21,839 nucleotides of DNA from Euryarchaeota archaeon UBA128 (GCA_002496955.1 DALZ01000007.1:3986-25824), one strand, 5' to 3'; shown: positions 1-8,537, numbered from the stretch's first letter. Program-made: numbers and translations. The notes: generated from the sequence alone by a model not told the origin.

Positions 1-1491
1 ATGGACCATGTGTCTTCATGGGGCTATGCATACGGCTTTTTGGGTGGTTCAATCATCTTGTTATTCCACCTTGTTGTCCTATTGGCAACACCGTGGGATA
101 CCAACTTTCAACTTGCAGTAATTTTCTCCACATCGGCTCTTTGGTGGTGGGGATTCGGCGCTCTTATGTTTTTCAAGACTCCAGAACCGCCGATATTAGA
201 TGAGATTGAATATCAAGGAGTTTGGCACTCAACAAAATTTGCTTACAGCGAGGTTTGGAAAACACTCAAGCAAATAAGAGTTGAATTTCCAGTCCTATTC
301 CTGTTTATAGTTGCTTATTTGCTGTTCTATGATGGAGTTAACACAATCAATGGGATGGCATCTGCCTTTGGTGAGTCAGTCCTAAGAATCAACCCAACAA
401 TGAACATAGCATTATTGTTGACAGTAAATTTTGTAGCAGTACCAATGAGTATTGTATTTGGTAAGATTGCAGATAAGTCCGGAACCAAGTTTGCTTTAAT
501 GTTAGCATTAGCAATATACTGTATTGTTGCTGTTGCAGCAGTAGGATTCGCACCGTTAGAATTGGAGGACGATCATAAAAGATATGATTTTCAATACGAT
601 TATGATGAAACCACAGATGAGTATGTTTTGACCACCTTGTATGATCGTGGTGTGGACGGTTGGGTGTCCGCAGATAGCTCAGGTGATGCAGAGTTCCGAG
701 ATGCGTTTGGAACGTGGATGTCTTTTGAAACCGCAGAAGAAGAGTCTGTTGGAGGTTTCAAATGGGTAGATGGTTTTGGTGCAATAATTGTAATTGGAGT
801 AGCAACCCTTGGTGTTGGTGTGGCAATGATTACCATCATGCGCAAAGGCATGGGATGGATTGGCTTAGTTTTGATATTATTATTATCTGGAGTTGTTATG
901 GCAGGAGCATCGATGTTTAGTGAAGATGTTGCTGAAGAGGACAAAGAAACCTACAAACTTACCAGTTCAGAAGCAGCCCTAATGGTCGCTGCGTTTGATA
1001 ATGCTAGTGATCACCGATTCTCAATACATTTTGAAGGTGGTCCACTTGATGGAAGTGCTGAAGTTGGGGACCGACATCCAACACAACTAGATCAAGGTGG
1101 ATACATGGATTGGTGGCCTGAAACCATGCGAGACAAAGTTTGGGCGCCGTTAGGAATCACAGTTTCATTACAATGGATTATCCTAGGATTCTTTGTCGGA
1201 TGTGTTATGGGCGCTGCAGGTGCTCAGGCACGTTCTATGTTTACCATGCTCATACCAAAAAGCCGTACAACCGAATTCTTCGGTTTCTTTGGATTTATTG
1301 GTAAAGCAGCAGCGATGGTCGGTCCATTCCTCTATGCAGCTGCCGCTGGATACTTCGATGATAGAATGGCAATTATGACAATTGTTGTTGTAATCATAAG
1401 TGGTTCGTATTTATGTGCTAAGGTTGACCTTGAAAAGGGTATGAAAATGGCTGATGATTACGATGCACAATTTTTAAATGACGATGCGTAA
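1..1491 (+). CDS. Atg22/UMF1-like MFS transporter, 5'-truncated by window edge
   Basis: This is a polytopic membrane transporter of the major facilitator superfamily, probably an exporter of amino acids or other small solutes; the substrate cannot be told from sequence. The family call rests on the opening residues (SSWGYAYGFLGG, near residues 5-16), on FDGV-like YDGVNTINGMAS (110-121), on the MFS-type loop GKIADKSGTK (154-163) and on QARSMFTMLIPKSRTTEFFGFF (about 409-430), all typical of UMF1/Atg22 proteins. Those proteins have about 130 further residues before the SSxGYAxGYLGG motif, so the gene very probably begins upstream and the Met at position 1 is internal. Residues of about 185-388 form an unusual insertion: two acidic hydrophilic stretches on either side of two extra predicted membrane helices. 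The stop lies 13 bp before the next gene, with a GAGG in the gap, so the two are probably co-transcribed. Confidence 0.8.
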   Translation: MDHVSSWGYAYGFLGGSIILLFHLVVLLATPWDTNFQLAVIFSTSALWWWGFGALMFFKTPEPPILDEIEYQGVWHSTKFAYSEVWKTLKQIRVEFPVLFLFIVAYLLFYDGVNTINGMASAFGESVLRINPTMNIALLLTVNFVAVPMSIVFGKIADKSGTKFALMLALAIYCIVAVAAVGFAPLELEDDHKRYDFQYDYDETTDEYVLTTLYDRGVDGWVSADSSGDAEFRDAFGTWMSFETAEEESVGGFKWVDGFGAIIVIGVATLGVGVAMITIMRKGMGWIGLVLILLLSGVVMAGASMFSEDVAEEDKETYKLTSSEAALMVAAFDNASDHRFSIHFEGGPLDGSAEVGDRHPTQLDQGGYMDWWPETMRDKVWAPLGITVSLQWIILGFFVGCVMGAAGAQARSMFTMLIPKSRTTEFFGFFGFIGKAAAMVGPFLYAAAAGYFDDRMAIMTIVVVIISGSYLCAKVDLEKGMKMADDYDAQFLNDDA

Positions 1492-1504
1492 ATGAGGGCC
1501 AGCG

Positions 1505-2236
1505 ATGAAAAATTTTGGTTTAGTACAGACAATTGGCTCTGGTGTTTTACTTATCTACACAGTAATTTTGTGGGGTTTGCCGGTGGCGCCAGCCTATGCA
1601 GTATTTGATCAAATTTCGGCGCAGTTCTTGACCACCTCTACTTTTGCTAATTACATCATTTACGGTCTTAGCGCAGGTTTAGCATTCATGATCTACATTC
1701 TATCACTGCTGTTTTTTTCTGGGATGACTCAAAGGATAATTCATGTCAGAGTGCCTGAAGATAAAATCGTTGACAAACTTGAGTCATGGACTACCGTGCG
1801 ATGGGCTGTCTGTGCTCATTTGCATCGCTGTACTCATCCAGTTCTAGTTCACACTATTCCTTCGCCGATTTGCAATGCCTATTACCGATTAGCGGGCGCT
1901 AAGATTGGCAAAGGTGTGCAGATTAATACGATTAACCTCAACGACCCGTCAACCGTCACCATCGGTGATAAAGTTGTCATAGGCGGAAGGTCCGTTATCA
2001 ATGGTCACCTAGTAGAAAAAGGACAAATTGTCCTCGCTCGTGTCAAACTGGAGGCAGGTTGCTTGATTGGAGCTGGTTCTACAATTCAACCGGGGGTAAG
2101 AATTGGTAAAGGCGCAGTTATTGCAACTAATGGTTTGGTTGGGAAATGGAAGGATATCCCTGATGGCGAGGTTTGGGCAGGACTGCCGGTAAAAAAAATC
2201 AAAGAATCCTCTAAGCGCAAAGGTATCGAAGATTAG
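1505..2236 (+). CDS. Membrane-anchored hexapeptide-repeat (left-handed beta-helix) acyltransferase-like protein
   Basis: The protein has 243 aa. Two hydrophobic segments (about residues 7-31 and 48-71) would place it in the membrane. A basic amphipathic stretch rich in His and Cys follows (about 95-125). The C-terminal half (about 130-232) has the imperfect hexapeptide pattern of left-handed beta-helix acyltransferases, for example AKIGKG, TIGDKVVIGG, CLIGAGSTIQPGVRIGKGAVI, and closes with the typical AGLPVKKI ending. Such proteins usually acetylate or acylate sugars or amino acids; the acceptor here is unknown. The architecture resembles the C-terminal membrane/beta-helix part of large bacterial NRPS-linked proteins, but here it stands alone. 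The ATG start has a GAGG Shine-Dalgarno sequence about 7 bases upstream and lies 13 bp after the transporter gene. Confidence 0.7.
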   Translation: MKNFGLVQTIGSGVLLIYTVILWGLPVAPAYAVFDQISAQFLTTSTFANYIIYGLSAGLAFMIYILSLLFFSGMTQRIIHVRVPEDKIVDKLESWTTVRWAVCAHLHRCTHPVLVHTIPSPICNAYYRLAGAKIGKGVQINTINLNDPSTVTIGDKVVIGGRSVINGHLVEKGQIVLARVKLEAGCLIGAGSTIQPGVRIGKGAVIATNGLVGKWKDIPDGEVWAGLPVKKIKESSKRKGIED

Positions 2237-2292
2237 TAAATACTGACATTATTATGCGCAATAGTATTCAAGTGGGCGCGACTACAACAACC

Positions 2293-2306
2293 TGTGCGGA
2301 AGCACA
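2293..2306 (+). other. Small GNRA-type hairpin in the OPT leader
   Basis: In the 86-bp gap before the OPT gene, a perfect 5-bp stem (TGTGC/GCACA) closes a GGAA loop, which fits the GNRA tetraloop pattern. It ends just before the G-rich stretch at 2309-2315 that probably serves as the ribosome binding site for the GTG start at 2323. A short stem like this can arise by chance, so a regulatory role is only a guess. Confidence 0.3.
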
Positions 2307-2322
2307 TCCGGGGGACGATTAA

Positions 2323-4653
2323 GTGACTGTTCAGAAGTCTGCGTATCGACAACCAATAACCGCCGAAGGTCTCAAGGCAATCGAGGAAGGGAAACTAACC
2401 TGGCTTGATGACGAGATGTATAACAACCTCAATACTGGTGTCCTTGAGCAATATCTTGAGGAAAAAAACATTGAGGAATCATTCGAAGTTTCACATTGGA
2501 GTACTCCAAAAGTGATGTATGGCATTGCCATCGGTGCGATATTTTCTGGGGTAACTGCCTATATCGGTCTAAAATTGGGATTAGCGATCTCAGCGGCATG
2601 GTATATTGCATATCTGCTTGGAATGGCCCTAAAATGGTCGCCCTCAGAAGTAAATATCGCTACGTCGGCAACAACTGGTGCGACACATGCATCTACAGGA
2701 TTTATTTTCACCTTCCCTGCAATATTCCTCCTGGCGAGTGATGCTAGATATGAATTAGCGAGTGGACCATTAATTGACATAACCTACGCTGATGCCTTCA
2801 ATTTGGCTTTTATCGGTATCGTTGCGTCTATGTTTGCCGGATTTCTCGGCGTGATGTATTTCATTATCTTCAGACGGGTTTGGTTGGTTGAAGACCCACT
2901 TCCATTACCGGGCTTTGAAGCCACACTGAAAATGCTAGATATTGCCTCAGATGTTAATACAGGGGCGGTAGAGCACGCTAGAGAATCTCTGAAAACCATC
3001 GGAATTTGGACTGGGTTGACAATGATTGGGTTATTCTTAGTCGAATATCCTCTGATATGGATAGGAGACAAAAAACTCGCTTTGCTTGATTGGATTGCTC
3101 AGACTGCTCACATAGGTGATTTCGGATTGGCGACAATTTACTCCAAAGGAACCATACACCAACCATCAGGAACGGTCGATGGGGTTTCGCTTAACTATAC
3201 GCAGTGGAGTCCTGAAACCGCCTGGAACCCTTTTGCCTACACATATGTTGGTGTCTATTTGACTCCTTCGATGTTCGCTATCGGCTGGTTCATGAAAACT
3301 AGAGTGGCGTTCTTGGTAAATTTGGGAACGATTGTAGGTTGGTTCTTTTTGGTTCCACTTGTTGTATTATTCAATGTCCCGATTTACGATGCAATATCGC
3401 AATCTAATATACCGATTAAAACCTATGCAGGAGATACAGGTGCGGCGCTACAGATGCTCGCTTTTAGTAAATCGGTGCGAACCATTGCAATTGGCGCCAT
3501 AGTCGGTGGCGGTATGTTTGGACTTGCGAAGATGTACAAAACTTTCCTGAATATTTTCAGCGACATCGGTGGGGCCTTGAAAGGAGAAGGCAGCCAAGAA
3601 TATATGGAAGGCAAGGGATGGTATGAATGGCCATTGAAGCATATCCCGATTTTTATGTTATTGACGTTCTTTTCCATGATTGTTATATTTTTCATCGGCG
3701 GGTTTTCAATTCTGGCAGCACTAATATTTGCCACGGTCTTGATATTGACCACATTCCTGTTGGGAGCCATCGCTGTAAGAGTTATGGGTGAGACAGGAAT
3801 TGAACCTGTTTCTGGAACCTCTTTCATTGTATTGCTGATGTTATTGGGAGTGTTCTTAAACGCTCAAGATTTACTAAATCTAAGCACTCAAGATGCAATC
3901 TTACTAGGATTGGTTGGCACAACGGTGTTTGGTTCGGCGATCTCAATGTCTGGAACAGTAATTGGCGATTACAAAAACAGTCTTTACATCGGTAATCGGC
4001 CATATCACATCTCTAAAGGCAACATTATGGGAGTCATACCTGGTGCAATTATTGGAGCAGGTGTGGCTATCTTCCTCTCGATTCAACTCGCCGATGGAAA
4101 CATAGAATTGCTAGCACCACAAGCTAATGCATTTGCTACATTTTCGGTAATCTTTGCAGAGCGCGAGGGTGACTTATGGTTGCTATTCTTGGGATTCCTG
4201 CTAGGCATGTTTGTTGAGTGGGCTACGGGTATGGGTACGTCATTCGGTCTAGGGATGTATCTAACGGTTCCATACACGTTGCCGATGTTGATTGGCGGAT
4301 ATGCGCGTGACCGTTGGGAACTCACGACACTTAAGCCAAGGATCGACCAAATCAAGTCAGAAAATGGCTCCAACGAGGCAGAGAAACAGCGTGCACTGAT
4401 TCTGTTGGGCACTTTCATGATAGCGGCTGGGCTCTTGACAGGGGAAGCTTTCTTTGGCACAGAATCTAGTATCCTATCGTTCATCGATACTCTTGTGCCA
4501 AATCCAGACGCCGTCTCTTGGTATGTTGGAAGATTGCTTGGGTTTATCCTCCTGAATGTATCAATTGGGGCTCTCATATACTGGCTATTCAAGCGTGCAG
4601 GCGTCATTGGCAGCGGTCCAGAAAACGGAATCTTAGACGCTGAAACCGCCTGA
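2323..4653 (+). CDS. OPT-superfamily oligopeptide/metal-chelate transporter
   Basis: The protein has 776 aa and many membrane segments (I estimate 14-16). It belongs to the OPT/YSL family, proton-coupled importers of oligopeptides or metal-siderophore complexes. Diagnostic stretches are YIGLKLGLAIS (80-90), ATSATTGATHASTG (about 113-126), VMGETGIEPVSGTS (about 487-500) and GDYKNSLYIG near 549-558, followed by ISKGNIMGVIPGAIIGAG. It is longer than many prokaryotic OPT proteins; the extra length includes a roughly 60-residue hydrophilic N-terminus and a loop near residues 245-305. The start is GTG at 2323, preceded by a G-rich sequence (GGGGGA). The following permease gene begins 2 bp after the stop, which indicates translational coupling. 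Peptide uptake would suit a protein-degrading heterotroph, but the substrate is inferred from family only. Confidence 0.88.
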   Translation: MTVQKSAYRQPITAEGLKAIEEGKLTWLDDEMYNNLNTGVLEQYLEEKNIEESFEVSHWSTPKVMYGIAIGAIFSGVTAYIGLKLGLAISAAWYIAYLLGMALKWSPSEVNIATSATTGATHASTGFIFTFPAIFLLASDARYELASGPLIDITYADAFNLAFIGIVASMFAGFLGVMYFIIFRRVWLVEDPLPLPGFEATLKMLDIASDVNTGAVEHARESLKTIGIWTGLTMIGLFLVEYPLIWIGDKKLALLDWIAQTAHIGDFGLATIYSKGTIHQPSGTVDGVSLNYTQWSPETAWNPFAYTYVGVYLTPSMFAIGWFMKTRVAFLVNLGTIVGWFFLVPLVVLFNVPIYDAISQSNIPIKTYAGDTGAALQMLAFSKSVRTIAIGAIVGGGMFGLAKMYKTFLNIFSDIGGALKGEGSQEYMEGKGWYEWPLKHIPIFMLLTFFSMIVIFFIGGFSILAALIFATVLILTTFLLGAIAVRVMGETGIEPVSGTSFIVLLMLLGVFLNAQDLLNLSTQDAILLGLVGTTVFGSAISMSGTVIGDYKNSLYIGNRPYHISKGNIMGVIPGAIIGAGVAIFLSIQLADGNIELLAPQANAFATFSVIFAEREGDLWLLFLGFLLGMFVEWATGMGTSFGLGMYLTVPYTLPMLIGGYARDRWELTTLKPRIDQIKSENGSNEAEKQRALILLGTFMIAAGLLTGEAFFGTESSILSFIDTLVPNPDAVSWYVGRLLGFILLNVSIGALIYWLFKRAGVIGSGPENGILDAETA

Positions 4654-4655
4654 GT

Positions 4656-5651
4656 GTGAACCAGATGAGCGCTGTAAACTCCACACCTAATTGGGTGTGG
4701 TTATTACTTGTTGCTGCGGTATTTGGTGTGTCAAGTGCTGGTGCGTTATTTCAACAAGTCGATGATGTTCCGCCATTATTGCGAGCGTCATGGCGGCTCC
4801 AACTCACTGCAATTGTTCTGGCACCTTTTGCTATAATTCAGTGGTTTAATCATGGCCATTTACTGAAGCATAGATTCACTGAGAAATCTACCATGTTATG
4901 GTTGGCTGGTGGAGGATTATTTCTTGCTCTACACTTTGGTGCGTGGGTTGCTAGTTTAGACCAGACATCACTAACTCACTCGCTATTATTTGTTACAGCA
5001 CACCCCCTAATCATTGTATTTGGTATGATGTTGATAGCCAAATTTTTGGTAAACTATCGAAACCCATCAAGATTGGAGGTCATTGGTGCTTGTGTTGGGT
5101 TTGTCGGGGCCGCACTTGCACTGGTGGATCTTGGTGATGAGCAAGGTGGCAGAACCGTGACTATTTGGGGCGATTTTCTAGCCTTTCTCGGAGCCTTGTT
5201 TGTGGTGGGCTACATAGTTAGCGGTAGAGTATTACGGAAATGGATGCCGATTTTCCTTTATGCATTCCCCGTGACACTAATAGGGGCTTGTTTGTTAATA
5301 CCAGCATCATTTTTATTTGAAAAAGAGTTTCTCGAGTTCGGCATGTTTGGTTGGATTGAGGCGGAATATATCTCTTGGTTTTTAGCATTAGCACTGATTG
5401 CTGGTTTGCTTGGTCATACCGGATTAAACACCTGTTTGAGGTATATGCCGCCATTAGTGGTATCAACTAGCGTGACTTTAGAACCGCTGATTGGGTCAAT
5501 TATCGGCTACATCATATTTGATACCGGCTTACCGGGATTTTGGACTTGGCTTGGAGGTCCAGTTTTGATTACTGGTATCATCTTGGTGATTGTTGGTAGT
5601 TCCACGGAGTATACGAACACTCAAACGAGTGAAACCACCGAGGCTAAATGA
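4656..5651 (+). CDS. EamA/DMT-superfamily permease
   Basis: This 331-aa protein has about ten hydrophobic helices arranged as two EamA repeats (about residues 12-150 and 165-318). Family features are the first helix with FGVSSAGALF, the R-x-S-W-R stretch after helix 1, and the second-repeat end TSVTLEPLIGSIIGYIIF, which matches the conserved EPLxxxxxGxxxxGE-like region of DMT transporters. These proteins export or import metabolites such as amino acids, sugars or drugs; the substrate is unknown. The GTG start at 4656 is 2 bp after the OPT stop (TGAGTG). An in-frame ATG at 4665 is an alternative start that would remove three residues. The stop is 9 bp before surE, with a GAGG in the gap, so the run OPT, EamA, SurE is probably one transcript. 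Confidence 0.82.
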   Translation: MNQMSAVNSTPNWVWLLLVAAVFGVSSAGALFQQVDDVPPLLRASWRLQLTAIVLAPFAIIQWFNHGHLLKHRFTEKSTMLWLAGGGLFLALHFGAWVASLDQTSLTHSLLFVTAHPLIIVFGMMLIAKFLVNYRNPSRLEVIGACVGFVGAALALVDLGDEQGGRTVTIWGDFLAFLGALFVVGYIVSGRVLRKWMPIFLYAFPVTLIGACLLIPASFLFEKEFLEFGMFGWIEAEYISWFLALALIAGLLGHTGLNTCLRYMPPLVVSTSVTLEPLIGSIIGYIIFDTGLPGFWTWLGGPVLITGIILVIVGSSTEYTNTQTSETTEAK

Positions 5652-5660
5652 GGCGACATC

Positions 5661-6647
5661 ATGGTCATTCAAGAATCAGACAGTTGGTTATTACTTACTA
5701 ACGATGATGGAATAGAAGCAATTGGTATGCAGTTACTTGTTGAGGCGCTTAATCAACGTGGTTACAAAGTGGTAGTGTTTGCACCCAGCAGCAACCAGTC
5801 TGCCACAGGAATGCGAATAAATTTGATGACACCGTTAAACTGGCGATATCGTAATGATTTGAAATTACAATGGGATGTTGAGGATCATAATCTGCACCTA
5901 ATTGAATTGGATGGTACTCCCTGTGACACAATGATTGTGGCTCTAGATCGGGGTTTGCAACATATTCTTCCTGAGGTCACTGTGAAACTAGTGGTGTCGG
6001 GCGTCAACCTTGGGCCAAATATGTCGCAAGACTCCTATCATAGCGGTACTATGGGTGCTGCAAGGGAAGCAGGATTATACGGTATGCCAGCCATAGCATC
6101 GTCTTTGACAGCGTTTGATTCCGAAGGTATGCAAGCAGCTGTAGATGCAACAGTACAGGTCATCGAATATGCTTTTAAGATGCTACCAGATAAACCAATT
6201 AACTTACGTAGACCAAAGGCTGACTTAACTAAATCTCATATTAGCAGATGGCCAAAAATTGACGGTCCACTCGCTTGGGTAGATAACCCACGTGAAGCAT
6301 TGAGGACGGCTTTTAACCACGGCGATTTAATGATTAATATCAACACTCCCCCAGACTGGAATGGACAGTTTCAAACAACTAGATTGGGCATGCGTTGGTA
6401 TCGTGATGCAATATCATTCGCAGAACACGATAACAATGAATCCACAGCAACCTTCACAATTGGGGCAGCAAGTATCGATCATACACCGGTCTTGAATAGT
6501 GACTGTGACGCAGTTATGGAGAGTACGTCAAGCATTTCCTGTCTACCGACTTGGCCGCAAACACATCCTCTAGCAGTCGACGATGACCTGCTGAAATGGT
6601 GTCTAGAATCAAGTGCTGATAGTTATCCATCTTGGCTAAATATTTAG
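5661..6647 (+). CDS. surE: SurE-like 5'/3'-nucleotidase (acid phosphatase)
   Basis: SurE is a metal-dependent cytosolic phosphatase that removes phosphate from nucleoside monophosphates. The N-terminal LLLTNDDGI motif supplies the paired metal-binding aspartates (D15, D16). S47 in SNQSATG and N116 in SGVNLGPN correspond to the other metal ligands of the family, and HSGTMGAAREA follows as expected. At 328 aa it is longer than the usual ~250-270 aa: there is an expanded stretch near residues 55-80 and an extended C-terminus. The active-site motifs are intact, so activity is likely, although the added segments could alter substrate range or oligomerisation. The ATG start has GAGG about 8 bases upstream. 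The last four codons (LNI-stop) lie in a palindrome shared with the convergent trmY gene. Confidence 0.88.
   Translation: MVIQESDSWLLLTNDDGIEAIGMQLLVEALNQRGYKVVVFAPSSNQSATGMRINLMTPLNWRYRNDLKLQWDVEDHNLHLIELDGTPCDTMIVALDRGLQHILPEVTVKLVVSGVNLGPNMSQDSYHSGTMGAAREAGLYGMPAIASSLTAFDSEGMQAAVDATVQVIEYAFKMLPDKPINLRRPKADLTKSHISRWPKIDGPLAWVDNPREALRTAFNHGDLMININTPPDWNGQFQTTRLGMRWYRDAISFAEHDNNESTATFTIGAASIDHTPVLNSDCDAVMESTSSISCLPTWPQTHPLAVDDDLLKWCLESSADSYPSWLNI
6636..6647. repeat. 12-bp palindrome encoding both convergent C-termini
   Basis: The sequence CTAAATATTTAG is its own reverse complement. Read rightward it gives the last codons L-N-I-stop of surE, and read leftward it gives the last codons L-N-I-stop of trmY. 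The two genes therefore overlap tail-to-tail by exactly this palindrome. It is not followed by a clear T-run, so I do not call it a terminator. Confidence 0.9.
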
Positions 6648-7274
6648 TTCAACACCCTCATCGATTAAGAAGTGACAAACACCTATGGCCATGTGCCCTT
6701 GAAGCCATGTATTGCCGAGAGAACGTCTAATTAGTGTATCGAACTTATCCACCCGAAGGGTTTTGTCGTCGCTTATGATGAATCCTAGGTCTAGTTCATC
6801 GTCACGGATAAAATCGGTTGAGTGTGGTTTTCCTTCTGTCGGAATCGGACTATTTTCACTCCACAGACGTGTTGCGTTAGCATCCAAGGCAATGATTGTT
6901 GATTGATGCCATTCTCTTATGGTATCCTCGATGCTGCCACCGCTGTCATAAATTCCACTATCTCGCTCAATCCACCGACCAATAGGCGGTGAAGGCTCGC
7001 GAATCACCTTTGCAATCTGTCCGGCGATTGAGCGTTCCTCAGCGTGAATTCCTGTAACCTCCCTGCCAACAAACTTCAATCTACGCTTAGGACCAGGGCC
7101 GCCCCATAGGTGTAGAATTACCTCTGAATCTCTTCGGAGGCCATGACTTGTCATCAAAGAAGCCATAAGAGCTCTGATTAAAACATCCATTCTACCTGCT
7201 CCACTGGCCAAGTCACTTAGTGGGAGTTTGCCAGAAGCCATCGCTCGGTGCCCGATGATAGCAAATCGACGCAT
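6636..7274 (-). CDS. trmY: tRNA (pseudouridine(54)-N1)-methyltransferase TrmY
   Basis: TrmY is a SPOUT-class methyltransferase that converts pseudouridine-54 of archaeal tRNA to N1-methylpseudouridine with S-adenosylmethionine. The protein starts MRRFAIIGH and contains GKLPLSDLASGAGRMDVL (about 15-32), then SHGLRRDSEVILHL and GIHAEERS, all matching the family (DUF358). A conserved-type Cys sits in the knot region near the end (HMAIGVCHFL). The chosen start gives 212 aa, normal for TrmY; an upstream in-frame start at 7367 would add residues that lie inside the coaBC reading frame and do not resemble TrmY. The ATG lies 4 bp after the coaBC stop, with GAGG in the last coaBC codons, so translation is probably coupled to coaBC. 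The 3' end overlaps surE by 12 bp. Confidence 0.88.
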   Translation of the reverse strand: MRRFAIIGHRAMASGKLPLSDLASGAGRMDVLIRALMASLMTSHGLRRDSEVILHLWGGPGPKRRLKFVGREVTGIHAEERSIAGQIAKVIREPSPPIGRWIERDSGIYDSGGSIEDTIREWHQSTIIALDANATRLWSENSPIPTEGKPHSTDFIRDDELDLGFIISDDKTLRVDKFDTLIRRSLGNTWLQGHMAIGVCHFLIDEGVELNI

Positions 7275-7278
7275 TATA

Positions 7279-8478
7279 TCACTTGATTCCTCGTTCAACA
7301 AGAGTATTAATCGCAATACACACATCGTTGATGGTTTGCAAGGTAAAATCTGCCCCGGTTTTATCAATCAAATACGCTCTAGGTTTTGCTTTATCTTCAA
7401 TATCCTCGAGTCTGTTGGCAATTACAGCTGTCATTTCTGCATGTTCTAGTTGCGCTTCTGAACGTCTTACCAATTCCTTATGTTTTACGCCAGTTTCCAA
7501 TTTGAAACCAATCCTGACTGTTCCACGGCATTTTTCTTTAAGTTCAATAATATGCTTTGGACTTTCAATCAAATTAATTGTAAGCGGTCCCTGTTGGCTT
7601 GCTAGTTTGCCTTCTGCTGGTTTATCAACTACATAATCCAGCACAGCAGCAGTATGAATCCAAGCGTCTATTTTGTCATTAGTCAAGGCTAATAATTCTC
7701 TCAGCATTTTATCGGGGGTTTTTGCTTTAATTATAAGTGGCAACCATGGTGGTGCGGTGAATGTTGTCAATCCGGCGACACAAGTTACATCATGCCCATT
7801 TCGATATAGGTGGTCTGCGATGGTAAACCCGGTTTTTCCACTACTGGTATTTTGAACGTGGCGGACATCATCAATCCTAGAAATTGTTGAACCAACGGTA
7901 ATTACCACTGATTTCCTGTCTGGATTAAACTTATTGACATAGTTGGCAAATCTGGCTACTACTTCATCATGTGGGGGTGTTTTACGTTTCCCTTCTTGTT
8001 CCTTACCCCAGTGAACTGTTATGTTCAATTTTTCAATTTCTTCCACTAAATCAGATGTAACTGGATCATCAGCCAAGTCAGCATGCATACTAGGAATCAT
8101 CATGACTGGGCAGTGTCGTGACCTTGCTGCACTCAGTGCCATCAATATTGGGCCATGTTGAAGCCCGTGCAAGTAACTAGCCATGAGATCGCGAGTTGCA
8201 GGTGCAATCAATATTCCGTCAACCTCATCCAGGGCAGTTAAATCGCTCTCCCATGTTGTTACAACCTCTGCTTGAGTTGCCCATTCTACTGCCAACGGGG
8301 TGATGATTTTTTGAGCAGAATAGGTCATCATAACGCTAACTTTCGCACCATGTCGGCGTAATTCTCTTGCTAGGCGTACTGTATCAACTGCTGCAATACC
8401 GCCACTAACGCCAAGAAGTATTTTTTTTCCAGCGAGGCTATCCCCACGAATTTCCACATCCGTATCGCGCATCGCCAT
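7279..8478 (-). CDS. coaBC: CoaBC-like bifunctional phosphopantothenoylcysteine synthetase/decarboxylase
   Basis: CoaBC makes 4'-phosphopantetheine for coenzyme A: CoaB joins cysteine to 4'-phosphopantothenate and CoaC decarboxylates the product with FMN. The N-terminal flavoprotein domain (about 18-180) shows LLGVSGGIAA, LIAPATRDLMA and IPSMHADL. The C-terminal synthetase domain (about 188-395) shows VITVGSTISRIDDVRHVQN, TSSGKTG with N210, AAVLDY and a Lys in EGKLAS (K291), so CoaB looks intact. In CoaC the usual His stretch before the IAPAT motif (HxxL) seems to be replaced by ESDLTAL, so decarboxylase activity is less certain. The longest open frame begins at a TTG (8484); I prefer the ATG at 8478, with another ATG at 8472. 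There is no clear Shine-Dalgarno sequence. trmY follows 4 bp downstream. Confidence 0.85.
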   Translation of the reverse strand: MAMRDTDVEIRGDSLAGKKILLGVSGGIAAVDTVRLARELRRHGAKVSVMMTYSAQKIITPLAVEWATQAEVVTTWESDLTALDEVDGILIAPATRDLMASYLHGLQHGPILMALSAARSRHCPVMMIPSMHADLADDPVTSDLVEEIEKLNITVHWGKEQEGKRKTPPHDEVVARFANYVNKFNPDRKSVVITVGSTISRIDDVRHVQNTSSGKTGFTIADHLYRNGHDVTCVAGLTTFTAPPWLPLIIKAKTPDKMLRELLALTNDKIDAWIHTAAVLDYVVDKPAEGKLASQQGPLTINLIESPKHIIELKEKCRGTVRIGFKLETGVKHKELVRRSEAQLEHAEMTAVIANRLEDIEDKAKPRAYLIDKTGADFTLQTINDVCIAINTLVERGIK

Positions 8479-8524
8479 ATACAACGCAACGGTTTGGCCA
8501 TTTTGACTTCTTCGTCGTATTTCT

Positions 8525-8537
8525 ATTGATAATCAAT
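8525..8537. promoter_or_regulatory. Dyad in the coaBC / TM-zinc-ribbon divergent promoter
   Basis: ATTGAT-A-ATCAAT is a perfect 6-bp inverted repeat around one base. It lies in the 96-bp region between the divergent coaBC gene and the gene starting at 8575. Position and symmetry would suit an operator or part of an AT-rich promoter, but the site is short and no regulator is known here. Confidence 0.3.

Noticed and set aside
4083..4607. Open frame of 174 codons on the minus strand within the OPT gene
   Set aside because: It lies wholly inside a well-supported OPT coding region, has low-complexity Pro/Ser-rich content and no domain likeness. It is a shadow of the true frame.
7275..7367. 31-residue N-terminal extension of TrmY
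   Set aside because: It lies inside the coaBC frame, and TrmY proteins begin at MRxFxxxGH, matching the ATG at 7274.
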